Positions 18,062 to 26,724 of a stretch of DNA of 64,000 nt are shown piece by piece (positions within the stretch are counted from its first letter, which is position 1; each line of letters starts with the position of its first letter). Source of the DNA: Pedobacter metabolipauper (GTDB taxonomy: Bacteria; Bacteroidota; Bacteroidia; Sphingobacteriales; Sphingobacteriaceae); NCBI RefSeq assembly GCF_004362715.1, contig NZ_SNYC01000007.1, forward strand, positions 1 through 64,000, in the 5' to 3' direction. The translations under genes were made by a program, and so were the position numbers. A model generated the notes under the pieces. The model did not search any database and was not told where the DNA came from. It worked only from the letters and a program-made list of their open reading frames with translations.

Positions 18062-18994
18062 TTAATCTCTTTGAGATGCCAACAAGTAGAGAACGGCCAT
18101 TCTTACTGCTACCCCATTTTCTACCTGATCCAGGATGATGGATTGTTTGCTGTCTGCTACATCACTGGTAATCTCTACGCCCCTGTTTATAGGACCTGGG
18201 TGCATCACGATGATTTCTTTGTCCAGGTTGTCTAAGATTTGCTTATTTAACCCGTACATCATTGCGTATTCTCTTTGGGAGGGGAAATATTTGATGTCCT
18301 GTCTTTCCAGCTGAATGCGGAGCATATTGGCTACATCGCACCAGTTCAATGCTTTAATCAGGTTATGTTCTACTTTTACGCCGAGACTTTCTATGTGTTT
18401 CGGGATTAATGTTGTGGGTCCGCAGACCATTACTTCTGCGCCAAGTTTTTGAAGGCAGAGGATATTTGAAAGGGCTACCCTAGAGTGCAGGATATCGCCA
18501 ACGATCACTACTTTTTTTCCGGCCACATCACCCAATTTTTGACGGATGGAGTAGGCATCCAGCAAGGCTTGTGTGGGATGTTCGTGTGCACCATCTCCTG
18601 CATTTACGATCTGCGCATTGATGTGCTTACTTAGAAATACGCCTGCGCCGGCATAGGGATGCCTCATGACCACCATATCTACTTTCATGGCGAGGATGTT
18701 ATTTACCGTATCGATGAGGGTTTCTCCTTTGCTTACGGATGATGATGAAGCTGCAAAATTTACCACATCTGCGGACAGCCGTTTTTCAGCAAGCTCAAAT
18801 GAAAGTTTGGTGCGTGTAGAGTTTTCAAAGAAGATGTTTGCTATGGTAATATCCCGTAGTGAAGGAACCTTCTTAATTGTTCTATTGATTACGCCTTTAA
18901 AATGATCTGCAGTTTCAAGAATCAATTCTATATCATTCCGGTTAATATCTTTGATGCCTAAAAGATGTCGGGTTGATAACTTTTCTACTGCCAT
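18062..18994 (-). CDS. pyrB: Aspartate carbamoyltransferase catalytic chain
   Basis: Second step of pyrimidine synthesis: carbamoyl phosphate plus aspartate gives carbamoyl aspartate. The 310-residue protein has the carbamoyl-phosphate site NIFFENSTRTKLSFELAEKRL (STRT at 59-62), the HPTQALLDAYSI motif, and a VMHPGPINRG block characteristic of ATCase. No pyrI-like regulatory chain gene is adjacent, suggesting the PyrI-independent class. It begins 1 nt after the pyrR stop codon, so the two are an operon. Confidence 0.95.
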   Translation of the reverse strand: MAVEKLSTRHLLGIKDINRNDIELILETADHFKGVINRTIKKVPSLRDITIANIFFENSTRTKLSFELAEKRLSADVVNFAASSSSVSKGETLIDTVNNILAMKVDMVVMRHPYAGAGVFLSKHINAQIVNAGDGAHEHPTQALLDAYSIRQKLGDVAGKKVVIVGDILHSRVALSNILCLQKLGAEVMVCGPTTLIPKHIESLGVKVEHNLIKALNWCDVANMLRIQLERQDIKYFPSQREYAMMYGLNKQILDNLDKEIIVMHPGPINRGVEITSDVADSKQSIILDQVENGVAVRMAVLYLLASQRD

Positions 18995-18995
18995 A

Positions 18996-19544
18996 TTATT
19001 TATTGCTTTCTGATAATAAGATAACTTTGTCTTCTCCTTCGGTTTCTTTCCAGCTTACTTTAACGTGTTGTGAGTTCAAGCTGTCAACCTGCCGTCCGAT
19101 ATAATCGGGTTCAATAGGGAGTTGTCTGGAAAAACGCCTGTCAATCAATACCATGAGTTCAACCTTTGCTGGTCTGCCAAAAGCCAGCAGTGCATCCATA
19201 GCGGCCCTTATTGTTCTGCCGGTCCACAATACGTCATCGATTAAGATCACATTCTTGCCTTCTATAATAAAATCTATGGTGTTGCTGTTTGCTGAAACTA
19301 TTCCATCTTTTCTTCTAAAGTCATCCCTGAAAAAGGTGATGTCTAAATTTCCTTTTTTGATGGCTGTTTTTTTGAGGATCAGTGAAAGCTCTTGCTGCAC
19401 TCTATCCGCGAAATAACTGCCTCTTGGCTGGATGCCAATTAAAACGGTATTGGAAAAATCGGTGTGATTCTCAATTAATTGATGACAAAGTCTCTTAATT
19501 GTGATTTGGAATTTTTGTCCGTCTAGCAGGGTTCTCTTTTGCAT
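18996..19544 (-). CDS. pyrR: PyrR: pyrimidine regulator / uracil phosphoribosyltransferase
   Basis: Uracil phosphoribosyltransferase-fold protein that in Gram-positives also controls pyr mRNA attenuation. The 182 residues carry the PRPP-binding loop VILIDDVLWTGRTI at about 99-112 and the GIQPRGSYFADR block near 37-48, both typical of PyrR. It leads the pyrR-pyrB pair and has a well-formed promoter (-33 and -7 boxes). I see no PyrR-binding hairpin or attenuator in the short leader, so RNA-level regulation of this operon is not supported here; the enzymatic role may dominate. Confidence 0.92.
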   Translation of the reverse strand: MQKRTLLDGQKFQITIKRLCHQLIENHTDFSNTVLIGIQPRGSYFADRVQQELSLILKKTAIKKGNLDITFFRDDFRRKDGIVSANSNTIDFIIEGKNVILIDDVLWTGRTIRAAMDALLAFGRPAKVELMVLIDRRFSRQLPIEPDYIGRQVDSLNSQHVKVSWKETEGEDKVILLSESNK

Positions 19545-19559
19545 TGACTAATGATTAAG

Positions 19560-19589
19560 CAAATATAGGGAAAAAGTTTTAACCGCAAA
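19560..19589 (-). promoter_or_regulatory. Putative pyrRB promoter
   Basis: On the minus strand, TTTG (19586-19589) and an exact TAnnTTTG box TATATTTG (19560-19567) are separated by 18 nt. The predicted leader to the ATG at 19544 is about 10-15 nt. This is one of the cleaner Bacteroidota-type promoters in the window. Confidence 0.6.
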
Positions 19590-19632
19590 CGCCAAAATGT
19601 GCTTTTTGTAAAATAGGGTTGGGTTTTGGCTG

Positions 19633-20397
19633 TTAAAAAAAGTTGTTAGGATTCAAAATGTCTATTAAACAGACCGTTAAATTAAAAAAGAAGTGCATTG
19701 CAATTCCATACCATAACGTGTTTTCTTTAATTCTTACATAGGCCATGACCATGGCAAATGGTATCATCCAGAAAAAAGAGATCAGACTAAAATGCATCAG
19801 GAAGAACAAGATTGAAGTAATGTATATTGCTTCCCTCTTATCTACAATTTTTAGTAATTTTTGAAGTAAGTATCCTCTACAGGCTAATTCTTCAAAGAGA
19901 GCCGGAAATATGGCTATTGACAGGATCATTAAATAGCTGCCATATTCATGAAACATAAATGGCCCATAGTAAGAGAAGTCGGCCTTAAAAAGAGTCTGGT
20001 TGATATATCCTACAAGGAAATTAATGAGCAGTGAGCTGCCTATTGCCAGGCCAATCAGAAGCAGTAGTTTCTTTAAGGAGAAATTCGGCCACTTCAATAA
20101 GTGTTTGTTCTCTTGCCAGCTGTATCCAAAGAATGAAATTGCGGCGACAGCTGAAATGATATCGAAGAACAAGCTGCTGGTTATCGTTGTACTTTCAAAA
20201 AACGATGGACTGACACACAATAGGAGTTGTATGCTGAAAAATAGGGCAATCTGTTTTAGATTGGGCCATTTTCCATTGTATGTTTTAAGCTCTTCCTCAT
20301 TCTGAGCCTGCCCGCAGCTACTGCAGAATTTGATACCTGCAGAGATTGGGTTTTCGCAATTACTGCAAATAATTGGCTGAGTAATTTGTTGATCCAA
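19633..20397 (-). CDS. Zinc-ribbon CPBP-family intramembrane protease
   Basis: Predicted membrane glutamic protease of the CPBP (Abi) family fused to a cytoplasmic zinc ribbon. Residues 11-28 hold CxxC...CxxC (C11, C14, C25, C28). Several membrane helices follow. The CPBP motifs are present: EE at 169-170 with R174 (FEELACRGYL), H202 in FFLMHF, and H235 with N239 in AMHFFFNL. It starts one base after the stop of the 173-residue zinc-ribbon gene upstream, so the two are almost certainly cotranscribed. Substrate unknown; prenyl-protein-protease-like or bacteriocin-related roles are known for the family, but neither is indicated here. Confidence 0.82.
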   Translation of the reverse strand: MDQQITQPIICSNCENPISAGIKFCSSCGQAQNEEELKTYNGKWPNLKQIALFFSIQLLLCVSPSFFESTTITSSLFFDIISAVAAISFFGYSWQENKHLLKWPNFSLKKLLLLIGLAIGSSLLINFLVGYINQTLFKADFSYYGPFMFHEYGSYLMILSIAIFPALFEELACRGYLLQKLLKIVDKREAIYITSILFFLMHFSLISFFWMIPFAMVMAYVRIKENTLWYGIAMHFFFNLTVCLIDILNPNNFF

Positions 20398-20919
20398 TTA
20401 GTCGATATTCAACTCTTTTTTAAGTTTATCTGCTTCAACAACTGCTTTAATGCCTTTGATCAGATAACCTATGATGATCACTTTAATTATGATTCCGGAA
20501 AGTATGGATAACGGATCTACTATTGCACTTAAGATGATCAAGATCAGATACAGCGATAGTCCTGAGATCATTGCGGTTGTTGGTTTACGTTTGCCCCAAA
20601 TTGCGAGTCCTGAAAATGCACAGATTATAATTACTGCAATAACAGCTTGTGCCATCTTTTCCTGCTCATCCTCTATGCCAAAATAAGTAATAAAAGTAGA
20701 TACTCCGATGAGTACAGCAATCCAATAAAGAGATTTACGGGCTGATTCAACTTTTCCAGTTAGTTCTCCTAAGTCTATTTCTTTTGCTGTTCTTTCAGAT
20801 TGATAAAAGGCTTGTTCCTGTTCAGTTCCCTGCAGCGGAAAGCCGCAGCCATTACAGAATACATCATTAGGGCTATAGGTGCGGTAGCAGCAAGTACAAA
20901 GGTTGTTCGGCGTTTCCAT
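20398..20919 (-). CDS. Zinc-ribbon small membrane protein
   Basis: Unrecognised 173-residue protein with an N-terminal zinc ribbon (CTCC at 8-11, CNGC at 22-25) and about four hydrophobic helices from residue 63 onward, ending in a charged tail (DKLKKELNID). It directly abuts the CPBP protease gene, which carries the same kind of N-terminal ribbon, so the pair may bind each other or share a regulator. It begins 33 nt past the rpsA terminator hairpin. Function unknown. Confidence 0.75.
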   Translation of the reverse strand: METPNNLCTCCYRTYSPNDVFCNGCGFPLQGTEQEQAFYQSERTAKEIDLGELTGKVESARKSLYWIAVLIGVSTFITYFGIEDEQEKMAQAVIAVIIICAFSGLAIWGKRKPTTAMISGLSLYLILIILSAIVDPLSILSGIIIKVIIIGYLIKGIKAVVEADKLKKELNID

Positions 20920-20942
20920 ATGGGCGTTTATATGGCATAAAT

Positions 20943-20978
20943 ATATACAAAAAAGGCATTCCTTTTGGGAATGCCTTT
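20943..20978 (-). terminator. rpsA terminator
   Basis: A perfect 11-bp stem pairs 20952-20962 with 20968-20978 around a 5-nt loop. On the minus strand it is followed by TTTTTTTGTAT. It lies 23 nt after the rpsA stop codon. Confidence 0.9.
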
Positions 20979-21001
20979 AATATATTGGTTTTAAAGATTA
21001 A

Positions 21002-22936
21002 CTAGCCTTTTTTAGCTTTGCTTTCTTCACCTTCCATTTGTTGTTTTAGTTGTGCAAGCACGCCTAAATCACCTAATGTAGATTTTTCAACAGAATCTTT
21101 AACTTTTTTAACGGCATTGTTTGATGCTTTAGCTTCTTTTTTCTTAGAAGCTCTTTCTTCAGCAACAGCTTCAGCTTTAGCCTCTTCCCAGATGCGGGCA
21201 TGAGAAACAACGATACGTTTGGCATCTTTGTTAAACTCAATGATTTTGAAGTCATTGGTTTCTTCAGCTTTGATGGTAGTACCGTCTTCTTTAGCCATGT
21301 GTTTAGTTGGTACGAAACCTTCTACACCATATGGTAAAGCGATAACAGCGCCTTTATCCGTTACTTTAACAACTGTACCCTGGTGAATCGAATCTACTGT
21401 AAAGATCGTTTCGAAAGTATCCCAAGGGTTTTCTTCAAGTTGTTTGTGACCTAAGCTTAATTTGCGGCTTTCAACATCTAATTCAAGAACAACTACATCT
21501 AATGTATCACCAACTTTAGTGAATTCATTAGGGTGGTTTACTTTTTTAGACCATGAAAGATCAGAGATATGGATCAGACCGTCGATACCTTCTTCAATTT
21601 CAACAAATACACCGAAGTTAGTCATGTTTTTAACTACTGCAGTATGTTTGCTTCCGATAGGATATCTTTCAGCAACATTTTGCCAAGGATCTTGAGTCAA
21701 TTGTTTAATACCTAAGCTCATTTTGCGTTCGTCTCTGTCTAAAGTTAATACTTCAGCTTCGATCTCATCGCTAACTTTAAGGAATTCTTGTGGGCTGCGC
21801 AGGTTTTGTGACCACGACATTTCTGATACGTGGATTAAACCTTCAACTCCAGGAATGATTTCCAGGAAGGCTCCGTAATCTGCAACAGTAACAATTTTAC
21901 CTTTAACTTTAGAACCAACAGCTAAGTTTGTGTCTAAAGATTCCCAAGGGTGAGGAGTCAATTGTTTTAAGCCTAATGCAATACGTTTTTTCTCGTCATC
22001 AAAGTCAAGAACAACTACATTGATCTTCTCATCTAAGCTCAATACTTCTTTTGGATGCTCTATGCGGCCCCATGAAATATCAGTGATGTGAAGTAAACCA
22101 TCAACGCCACCTAAATCGATGAATACACCGAAGTCAGTAATGTTTTTAACTGTTCCTTCAAGTACCTGACCTTTTTCAAGTTTAGATACAATTTCAACTT
22201 TTTGGCTTTCTAAATCGTCTTCGATTAAGATTTTATGAGAAACAACTACGTTTTTAAACTCATGGTTGATCTTAACAACTTTGAATTCCATTGTTTTACC
22301 CACGTATACATCGTAGTCGCGGATAGGTTTGATGTCAATTTGAGAACCAGGTAAGAAAGCTTCAACACCCATGATGTCAACGATAAGACCACCTTTAGTA
22401 CGGCTTTTAACAAATCCGTTGATGATTTTGTCATTGTCAAGAGCCTCGTTAATAGTCTCCCATGATCTTTGAGTTTTAGCTCTTTTACGAGATAAAATTA
22501 GTTGACCGTTAGCATCTTCAGGGGCTTCCACAAAAACGTCAACTGTATCACCAACTTTCAAATCCGGTGTATCACGGAATTCTGAAGTAGATACCAAACC
22601 GTCAGATTTAAATCCTACGTTTAATACTACGTCTTTGTTGTTGATTGAAACAACAGTACCGCTGATAATTTCACCCTGAGTGATTTGATTGAAAGTGTCG
22701 GTATACATGTCTTCAAACTTTTTACGGTCTTCTTCATTGTAATTTCCGAAAGCTTTGTCGTCTGCATCCCAGTCAAAGTCCTGATCTGGTGTTGCCAATG
22801 ATGATTTGATCTGTTCGATCGATACTGAATCAGCTTCTGATTCAATAGTTTCTTTCTCAGCCAGACGAGCGTCTGTGCCTTGTAATTCGGCTGTTTTAGC
22901 CTCTAGTTCTTTTTCTGCTACTTGTTTTTTAGCCAT
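21002..22936 (-). CDS. rpsA: 30S ribosomal protein S1
   Basis: Ribosomal protein S1, which binds mRNA on the 30S subunit. The 644 residues contain six S1 (OB-fold) repeats, recognisable from their first strands: IISGTVVSIN, IINGFVKSRT, VLEGTVKNIT, KVKGKIVTVA, HTAVVKNMTN and IHQGTVVKVT. A charged Lys/Glu-rich N-terminal extension and a Lys/Ala-rich tail flank them. Start is ATG 22936 (MAKKQ); an in-frame ATG 36 nt upstream would overlap the leader. The leader has a -7 box, a small hairpin and AAGGAG, unusual for this phylum. The gene is monocistronic with its own terminator. Confidence 0.95.
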   Translation of the reverse strand: MAKKQVAEKELEAKTAELQGTDARLAEKETIESEADSVSIEQIKSSLATPDQDFDWDADDKAFGNYNEEDRKKFEDMYTDTFNQITQGEIISGTVVSINNKDVVLNVGFKSDGLVSTSEFRDTPDLKVGDTVDVFVEAPEDANGQLILSRKRAKTQRSWETINEALDNDKIINGFVKSRTKGGLIVDIMGVEAFLPGSQIDIKPIRDYDVYVGKTMEFKVVKINHEFKNVVVSHKILIEDDLESQKVEIVSKLEKGQVLEGTVKNITDFGVFIDLGGVDGLLHITDISWGRIEHPKEVLSLDEKINVVVLDFDDEKKRIALGLKQLTPHPWESLDTNLAVGSKVKGKIVTVADYGAFLEIIPGVEGLIHVSEMSWSQNLRSPQEFLKVSDEIEAEVLTLDRDERKMSLGIKQLTQDPWQNVAERYPIGSKHTAVVKNMTNFGVFVEIEEGIDGLIHISDLSWSKKVNHPNEFTKVGDTLDVVVLELDVESRKLSLGHKQLEENPWDTFETIFTVDSIHQGTVVKVTDKGAVIALPYGVEGFVPTKHMAKEDGTTIKAEETNDFKIIEFNKDAKRIVVSHARIWEEAKAEAVAEERASKKKEAKASNNAVKKVKDSVEKSTLGDLGVLAQLKQQMEGEESKAKKG

Positions 22937-22947
22937 TAAATTAAAAT

Positions 22948-22977
22948 CTCCTTTTCCCGTTAGGGACGGCAAAGATA
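22948..22977 (-). promoter_or_regulatory. rpsA leader: -7 box, small hairpin and Shine-Dalgarno
   Basis: On the minus strand: TATCTTTG (22970-22977, exact TAnnTTTG), then CCGT-CCCTA-ACGG able to form a 4-bp hairpin, then AAGGAG (22948-22953) with 11 nt to the ATG at 22936. Strong SD motifs are rare in Bacteroidota, where the 16S tail is sequestered, so the motif may be regulatory rather than a standard ribosome site. Confidence 0.5.
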
Positions 22978-23050
22978 AAAATTTATATTTTTAAAAAAAG
23001 ATTTTTTTTGATAAATGTTGTTGATTTTGAATGGATTGTGCTATAATTGT

Positions 23051-24025
23051 TTATGCAGCCCTTGGTTTAAACTTATCGCGGTAATCTTTTGGGGTCATTC
23101 CTGAGCTTTTCTTAAAGAGCTGCCTGAATGCTTTGGTGTCATTATAACCTGAATGCATCATGACTTCAAGAATGCTTTGATTGGTTTGTTCCAGCAGTTT
23201 TTTGGCAGCTTCTATTCTTGTTTTTTGCAGGTACTCTATGAGTGTATTTCCTGTAGCTTGTTTAAAACGGCGAATAATATTACGTCTGCTGGACGGGATC
23301 TGCTGCAGAATATCTTCAATGGTGATTGACTTATCGTAATCGTTTTCTATGCAGTTCTGGATTTTATAGACCAGATCATCTCCATGATCCCGGACGGGTG
23401 TAAAAATTCCAAAATAGCTTTGCTGCTCACGGTTCATATCGATGGCAAATATTTTTGCCATTCGTACGGCTACATCCCTGTTGCAGTAGTTGTGTATCAT
23501 CTTCAACAACAGGTGGAAGGTGCTGGTAGCTCCTCCGCTTGTATATATGCCGTCTGAATGCGTAACCACTGCATCCTGTTTTAAAATTACATCCGGAAAG
23601 TATACTGCAAAAGCTGGACTGGCATTGATGTGTGTTGTTGCTTCCTTACCGTCTAATAGCCCACTTGCTGCGAGTAGAAATGCACCTGTACAAAAACTTC
23701 CGATTTCTGCACCATGTTTGTACTGCTGCTGGATCCATGGAAGCAATTCTTTGTTTTCCGGCTGCGACAGGCTAGACTCTACCGCCTCAAATGCAGGAAT
23801 TAAAACTAGATCCTGCTGTCCGGAAGTATGGTAGTGGCTGGGATTATATTTTTCAAAGGCTGAGATTTCTGGTGCCGGAGTTCCGGAATACAGTAAACTG
23901 AGTTTAAAAAAGGCTGCTTCGCCATTCATCTCGTAATAACTATTTACGGTATCAAAGACATCTAATATAGCAGCCACGCTGAGAAGACGATATTTTTTTG
24001 TTAAAAGCAGGGCAACTCGTACCAT
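23051..24025 (-). CDS. GlxA-family transcriptional regulator (DJ-1/PfpI + AraC)
   Basis: Predicted transcription factor with an N-terminal DJ-1/PfpI-type domain (about 1-170, with GSFCTGAFLLAASGLLDG holding the nucleophile-elbow cysteine) and a C-terminal AraC-type double helix-turn-helix (about 215-320, ending GYNDTKAFRQLFKKSSGMTPKDYR). Length 324 is typical of GlxA-like regulators. The DJ-1 domain in this family usually senses a ligand rather than acting as an enzyme. It lies 47 nt downstream of the PepSY membrane gene on the same strand and may be cotranscribed with it. Targets unknown. Confidence 0.85.
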   Translation of the reverse strand: MVRVALLLTKKYRLLSVAAILDVFDTVNSYYEMNGEAAFFKLSLLYSGTPAPEISAFEKYNPSHYHTSGQQDLVLIPAFEAVESSLSQPENKELLPWIQQQYKHGAEIGSFCTGAFLLAASGLLDGKEATTHINASPAFAVYFPDVILKQDAVVTHSDGIYTSGGATSTFHLLLKMIHNYCNRDVAVRMAKIFAIDMNREQQSYFGIFTPVRDHGDDLVYKIQNCIENDYDKSITIEDILQQIPSSRRNIIRRFKQATGNTLIEYLQKTRIEAAKKLLEQTNQSILEVMMHSGYNDTKAFRQLFKKSSGMTPKDYRDKFKPRAA

Positions 24026-24072
24026 TGTTTTTCAATTAGTGAGTATGCAAATTAGCAAAAATATCTTTTAGC

Positions 24073-25224
24073 TCAAGATGTTGTTTCTTTAGTTCTATTC
24101 TTTTTTTTACGTCCCCGCCAAATGATAAAGCCTGTAATTGGCAAACTTGCAGCAATTAAGCTGGCAAGAAATGCCATGATCTTTCCAGGTATCCCGGCAA
24201 TTGCGCCAATATGGATGTCGTAATTCATCCTCATGAGCTTATCTGCTACTGTTGCATTTGCATATTTTCCAAACACATGGGCAACTTCCATTTCTTTGAG
24301 TGTGTATTGGTCGTAATAGTAATAGTTTGTTTTCCAAAAGACATCTGTGTCCGGGTTCAATGCCACTTCAATAGCAGATTTAGGGCCATCAGGAACGTGT
24401 ACTTCCAGACTTCCGCTAAAGTTCTGCAGGGTATCCCGCGTTCTTGCCCAAAGTATATCTATGGCTGGTTTGCGTCCGGCTGCCGCGTTTACCAGTGTAC
24501 TGTCTGAATAGGTTTCTTCAAACAGGTTCAACTTTTTACCGCCTGAAGATACCCAATAGGCAGACTTAGCAAACCATTGAAATCCCATAACCAGACCCGA
24601 AAAGGCAATGAATATCAGGATCCAGGTCATGTAAAAACCAAGAACATTATGGAGGTCGTAATTTACCCTTCTCCATTTGGCATTCCATTTAATGGTAAAC
24701 CGTTTTTTACTTGCTGCTTTATTCTTAGGCCACCAAAGGATCAATCCTGAAATTAAAAGGAAAAAGAACATTAAAGTTGCGCTGGCTAATACAGGCTGAC
24801 CAATATTTGCAGGCAGCCATAAATAATAGTGGCCCATGATCATGACCCTGAAAAAGTCATCATCCATATTTTTGACCTTCAAAACTTCACCGGTGTAGGG
24901 GTTGAGGAAAACAATCCAGTAATATTCCGGCTCAAATGCAAAGTACACGACCTGAGATGATTTTCCCGGTTGATAGCTGACACTGTGTGCATGCTTTCCG
25001 GGAATGGCCTTGTCCGCAATTTCCTTTAACCTGGAAGGTTCCAGTAATGGCTTGTGCTGCGTTTCCGTGAAGCGATAGGGTTGTGATACATTCTCTATTT
25101 CACGCTCAAATGCCAGGACGCAGCCGGTAATACCTAAAAAACATACAAATAATCCAGATGTCAATCCGAGCCATAAGTGTATTTGTCCGATCCAGTATTT
25201 AAATCTGTTTTTTCTTTTGCTCAC
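24073..25224 (-). CDS. PepSY-associated membrane protein (PiuB-like)
   Basis: Predicted inner-membrane protein of the PepSY_TM family, often iron-regulated and linked to siderophore uptake or ferric reduction. The 383 residues have four likely membrane helices (about 10-35, 143-166, 193-216 and 340-368), conserved histidines near helix ends (QIHLWLGL, GHYYLW, DLHNVLGF, DIHIGAI) that in this family may ligate haem, and PepSY-like periplasmic regions. The start is GTG at 25224; an in-frame stop lies just upstream and no ATG fits. No Fur box is evident, and no siderophore receptor is adjacent. Confidence 0.8.
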   Translation of the reverse strand: MSKRKNRFKYWIGQIHLWLGLTSGLFVCFLGITGCVLAFEREIENVSQPYRFTETQHKPLLEPSRLKEIADKAIPGKHAHSVSYQPGKSSQVVYFAFEPEYYWIVFLNPYTGEVLKVKNMDDDFFRVMIMGHYYLWLPANIGQPVLASATLMFFFLLISGLILWWPKNKAASKKRFTIKWNAKWRRVNYDLHNVLGFYMTWILIFIAFSGLVMGFQWFAKSAYWVSSGGKKLNLFEETYSDSTLVNAAAGRKPAIDILWARTRDTLQNFSGSLEVHVPDGPKSAIEVALNPDTDVFWKTNYYYYDQYTLKEMEVAHVFGKYANATVADKLMRMNYDIHIGAIAGIPGKIMAFLASLIAASLPITGFIIWRGRKKKNRTKETTS

Positions 25225-25458
25225 TACTTGTTTTTAAAATTTTTAGGTAAAACTTCTTGCGGGTATGGCGATCGTGCTATCAATTTTATTTGGAATAATT
25301 CTAATTAGCCCGCAAAGAAAGTAACTAATCCCTTACGAACAAAATTTATTTTAGATGGCCAGATGTTTTTTTGAACAAATTAAATCGGTTTAGGATGTAA
25401 TAGGAGGGTGTAAATTAAAACCTAATTCCTATATTGCCAATTATATGAAACTACATTA

Positions 25459-26478
25459 ATGAAAAAGAAAGTCTCAATTAAAGATATAGCTAGGCAACTG
25501 GGGATTTCAATAAGTACTGTTTCTTTTGTAGTAAATGGCAAAGCCAAAGAGAAAAGAATTAGCGATGATCTCACTAAAAAAGTATTACAGCTTGTAGAGG
25601 AACTGGATTATAAGCCAGATGCCCTTGCGAAAAGTTTCCGCACTGGAAAAACAAACATCATCGGATTTTTAGTAGCCGATATTTCTGAGCCCTTTTTTTC
25701 CGGAATTGCGAGGTTCATTGATGAAAAGGCTTCTCAAAAGGGATATAAAATTATTTATAGCAGTACAAAGAACAATAAGAACAAGGCGATTGAGCTTCTT
25801 CAGATCTTTCAGGACAGACATGTTGATGGTTACATCATTGCACTTCCGGAAGGTTTGGAAGATGAGGTTAAGGCTTTAACGCTGAATCAAAAACCGGTGG
25901 TTTTATTTGACCGTTATTTTCCGGAGTTAAATACGGATCATGTGATCATTAACAATGAGGAAAGCACGTATAATGCAACTAAACACCTTGTAGATAATGG
26001 TTATAAGCATATTGGCTTTGTAACTATTGATACCATAGAGCAGCAAATGCTTGACCGGTTAAAGGGTTATGAACTTGCGATCAAAACGGAGGGGCTTCAA
26101 GAAAGCATCATAAAGATCCCATATTCTAATTCTGCCAGTTCCATTAAGGAGATCTCTGCTTACTTTCAGAAAGAGCAGCAGCTGGATGCGGTGATTTTTG
26201 CAGCCAACTATATTTGTATGGATGGTTTGAGGTCTATCCAGAGGCTGGATTTAAAGATTCCTGAAGATCTTGCCGTGGTTTCTTTTGATGATTTTGAATT
26301 GCTGGAATTTTCAAGCCCAACTATAACCGCTATTGCGCAGCCTTTAGAAGATATTGCTGAAAATATTATGAGCATCTTATTGTCCAGACTGGACGACCAG
26401 AAATCTGAAAAGGGGCATAAACAAGTGGTATTGCCTACGGTTTTAAACGTTAGGAAATCCTCTTTGGCACAATCGTAA
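25459..26478 (+). CDS. LacI-family transcriptional regulator
   Basis: Predicted sugar-responsive repressor or activator. The 339 residues begin with a LacI helix-turn-helix (VSIKDIARQLGISISTVSFVVNGK, residues 4-27, followed by hinge helix DALAKSFRTGKT) and continue with a periplasmic-binding-protein-like effector domain to the end. No carbohydrate operon is adjacent; it is divergent from the PepSY gene across 234 nt. Its stop codon lies inside the first unit of the downstream tandem repeat. Effector and targets unknown. Confidence 0.9.
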   Translation: MKKKVSIKDIARQLGISISTVSFVVNGKAKEKRISDDLTKKVLQLVEELDYKPDALAKSFRTGKTNIIGFLVADISEPFFSGIARFIDEKASQKGYKIIYSSTKNNKNKAIELLQIFQDRHVDGYIIALPEGLEDEVKALTLNQKPVVLFDRYFPELNTDHVIINNEESTYNATKHLVDNGYKHIGFVTIDTIEQQMLDRLKGYELAIKTEGLQESIIKIPYSNSASSIKEISAYFQKEQQLDAVIFAANYICMDGLRSIQRLDLKIPEDLAVVSFDDFELLEFSSPTITAIAQPLEDIAENIMSILLSRLDDQKSEKGHKQVVLPTVLNVRKSSLAQS

Positions 26479-26649
26479 ACCCGCTGCTCAGTCCATTACC
26501 TGCAACTCTCGTAACCTGCATTATAACCTGCAACTCAACCGTAAGCCCGCTGCTCAGTCATTACCTGCAACTCTCGTAACCTGCTGCATTATAACCTGCA
26601 ACTCAACCGTAAACCCGCTGCTCAATCATACCTGCAAATCAACCATAAC
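26474..26649. repeat. Tandem repeat of about 67 bp (2.6 copies) after the LacI gene
   Basis: Unit 1 (26474-26539, 66 nt), unit 2 (26540-26607, 68 nt) and a partial, degraded unit 3 (26608 to about 26649) each start CGTAA(A/G)CCCGCTGCTCA. Inside each unit the sub-motif ACCTGCAACTC recurs, giving a nested repeat of about 16-19 nt. Unit 1 overlaps the TCG TAA end of the LacI gene. No open frame or obvious hairpin explains it. Confidence 0.88.
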
Positions 26650-26670
26650 AACTTGTACGATAAAACGCTT

Positions 26671-26705
26671 TAAATAAAAAAACCGCCTGTATACACAGAC
26701 GGCTT
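26671..26705 (-). terminator. Terminator of the small secreted protein gene
   Basis: On the minus strand AAGCCGTCTG pairs (with G-U) to CAGGCGGTT around a short loop, followed by a T-run (TTTTTTTATTT). It lies 20 nt beyond the stop codon at 26725. Confidence 0.8.
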
Positions 26706-26724
26706 AGGTAAATATTGAACCTGT

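Noticed and set aside
18996..19600. PyrR-binding attenuator before pyrR-pyrB
   Set aside because: The leader is about 10-15 nt after the predicted promoter and has no terminator/antiterminator hairpin.
25254..25317. Inverted repeat TTCTTGCGGG / CCCGCAA(A)GAA in the PepSY-LacI divergent gap
   Set aside because: Arms are about 45 nt apart with an indel, and no regulator or hairpin geometry supports it; could be chance.
26474..26649. CRISPR array
   Set aside because: Units are contiguous at 66-68 bp with no unique spacers, and no cas gene lies nearby.
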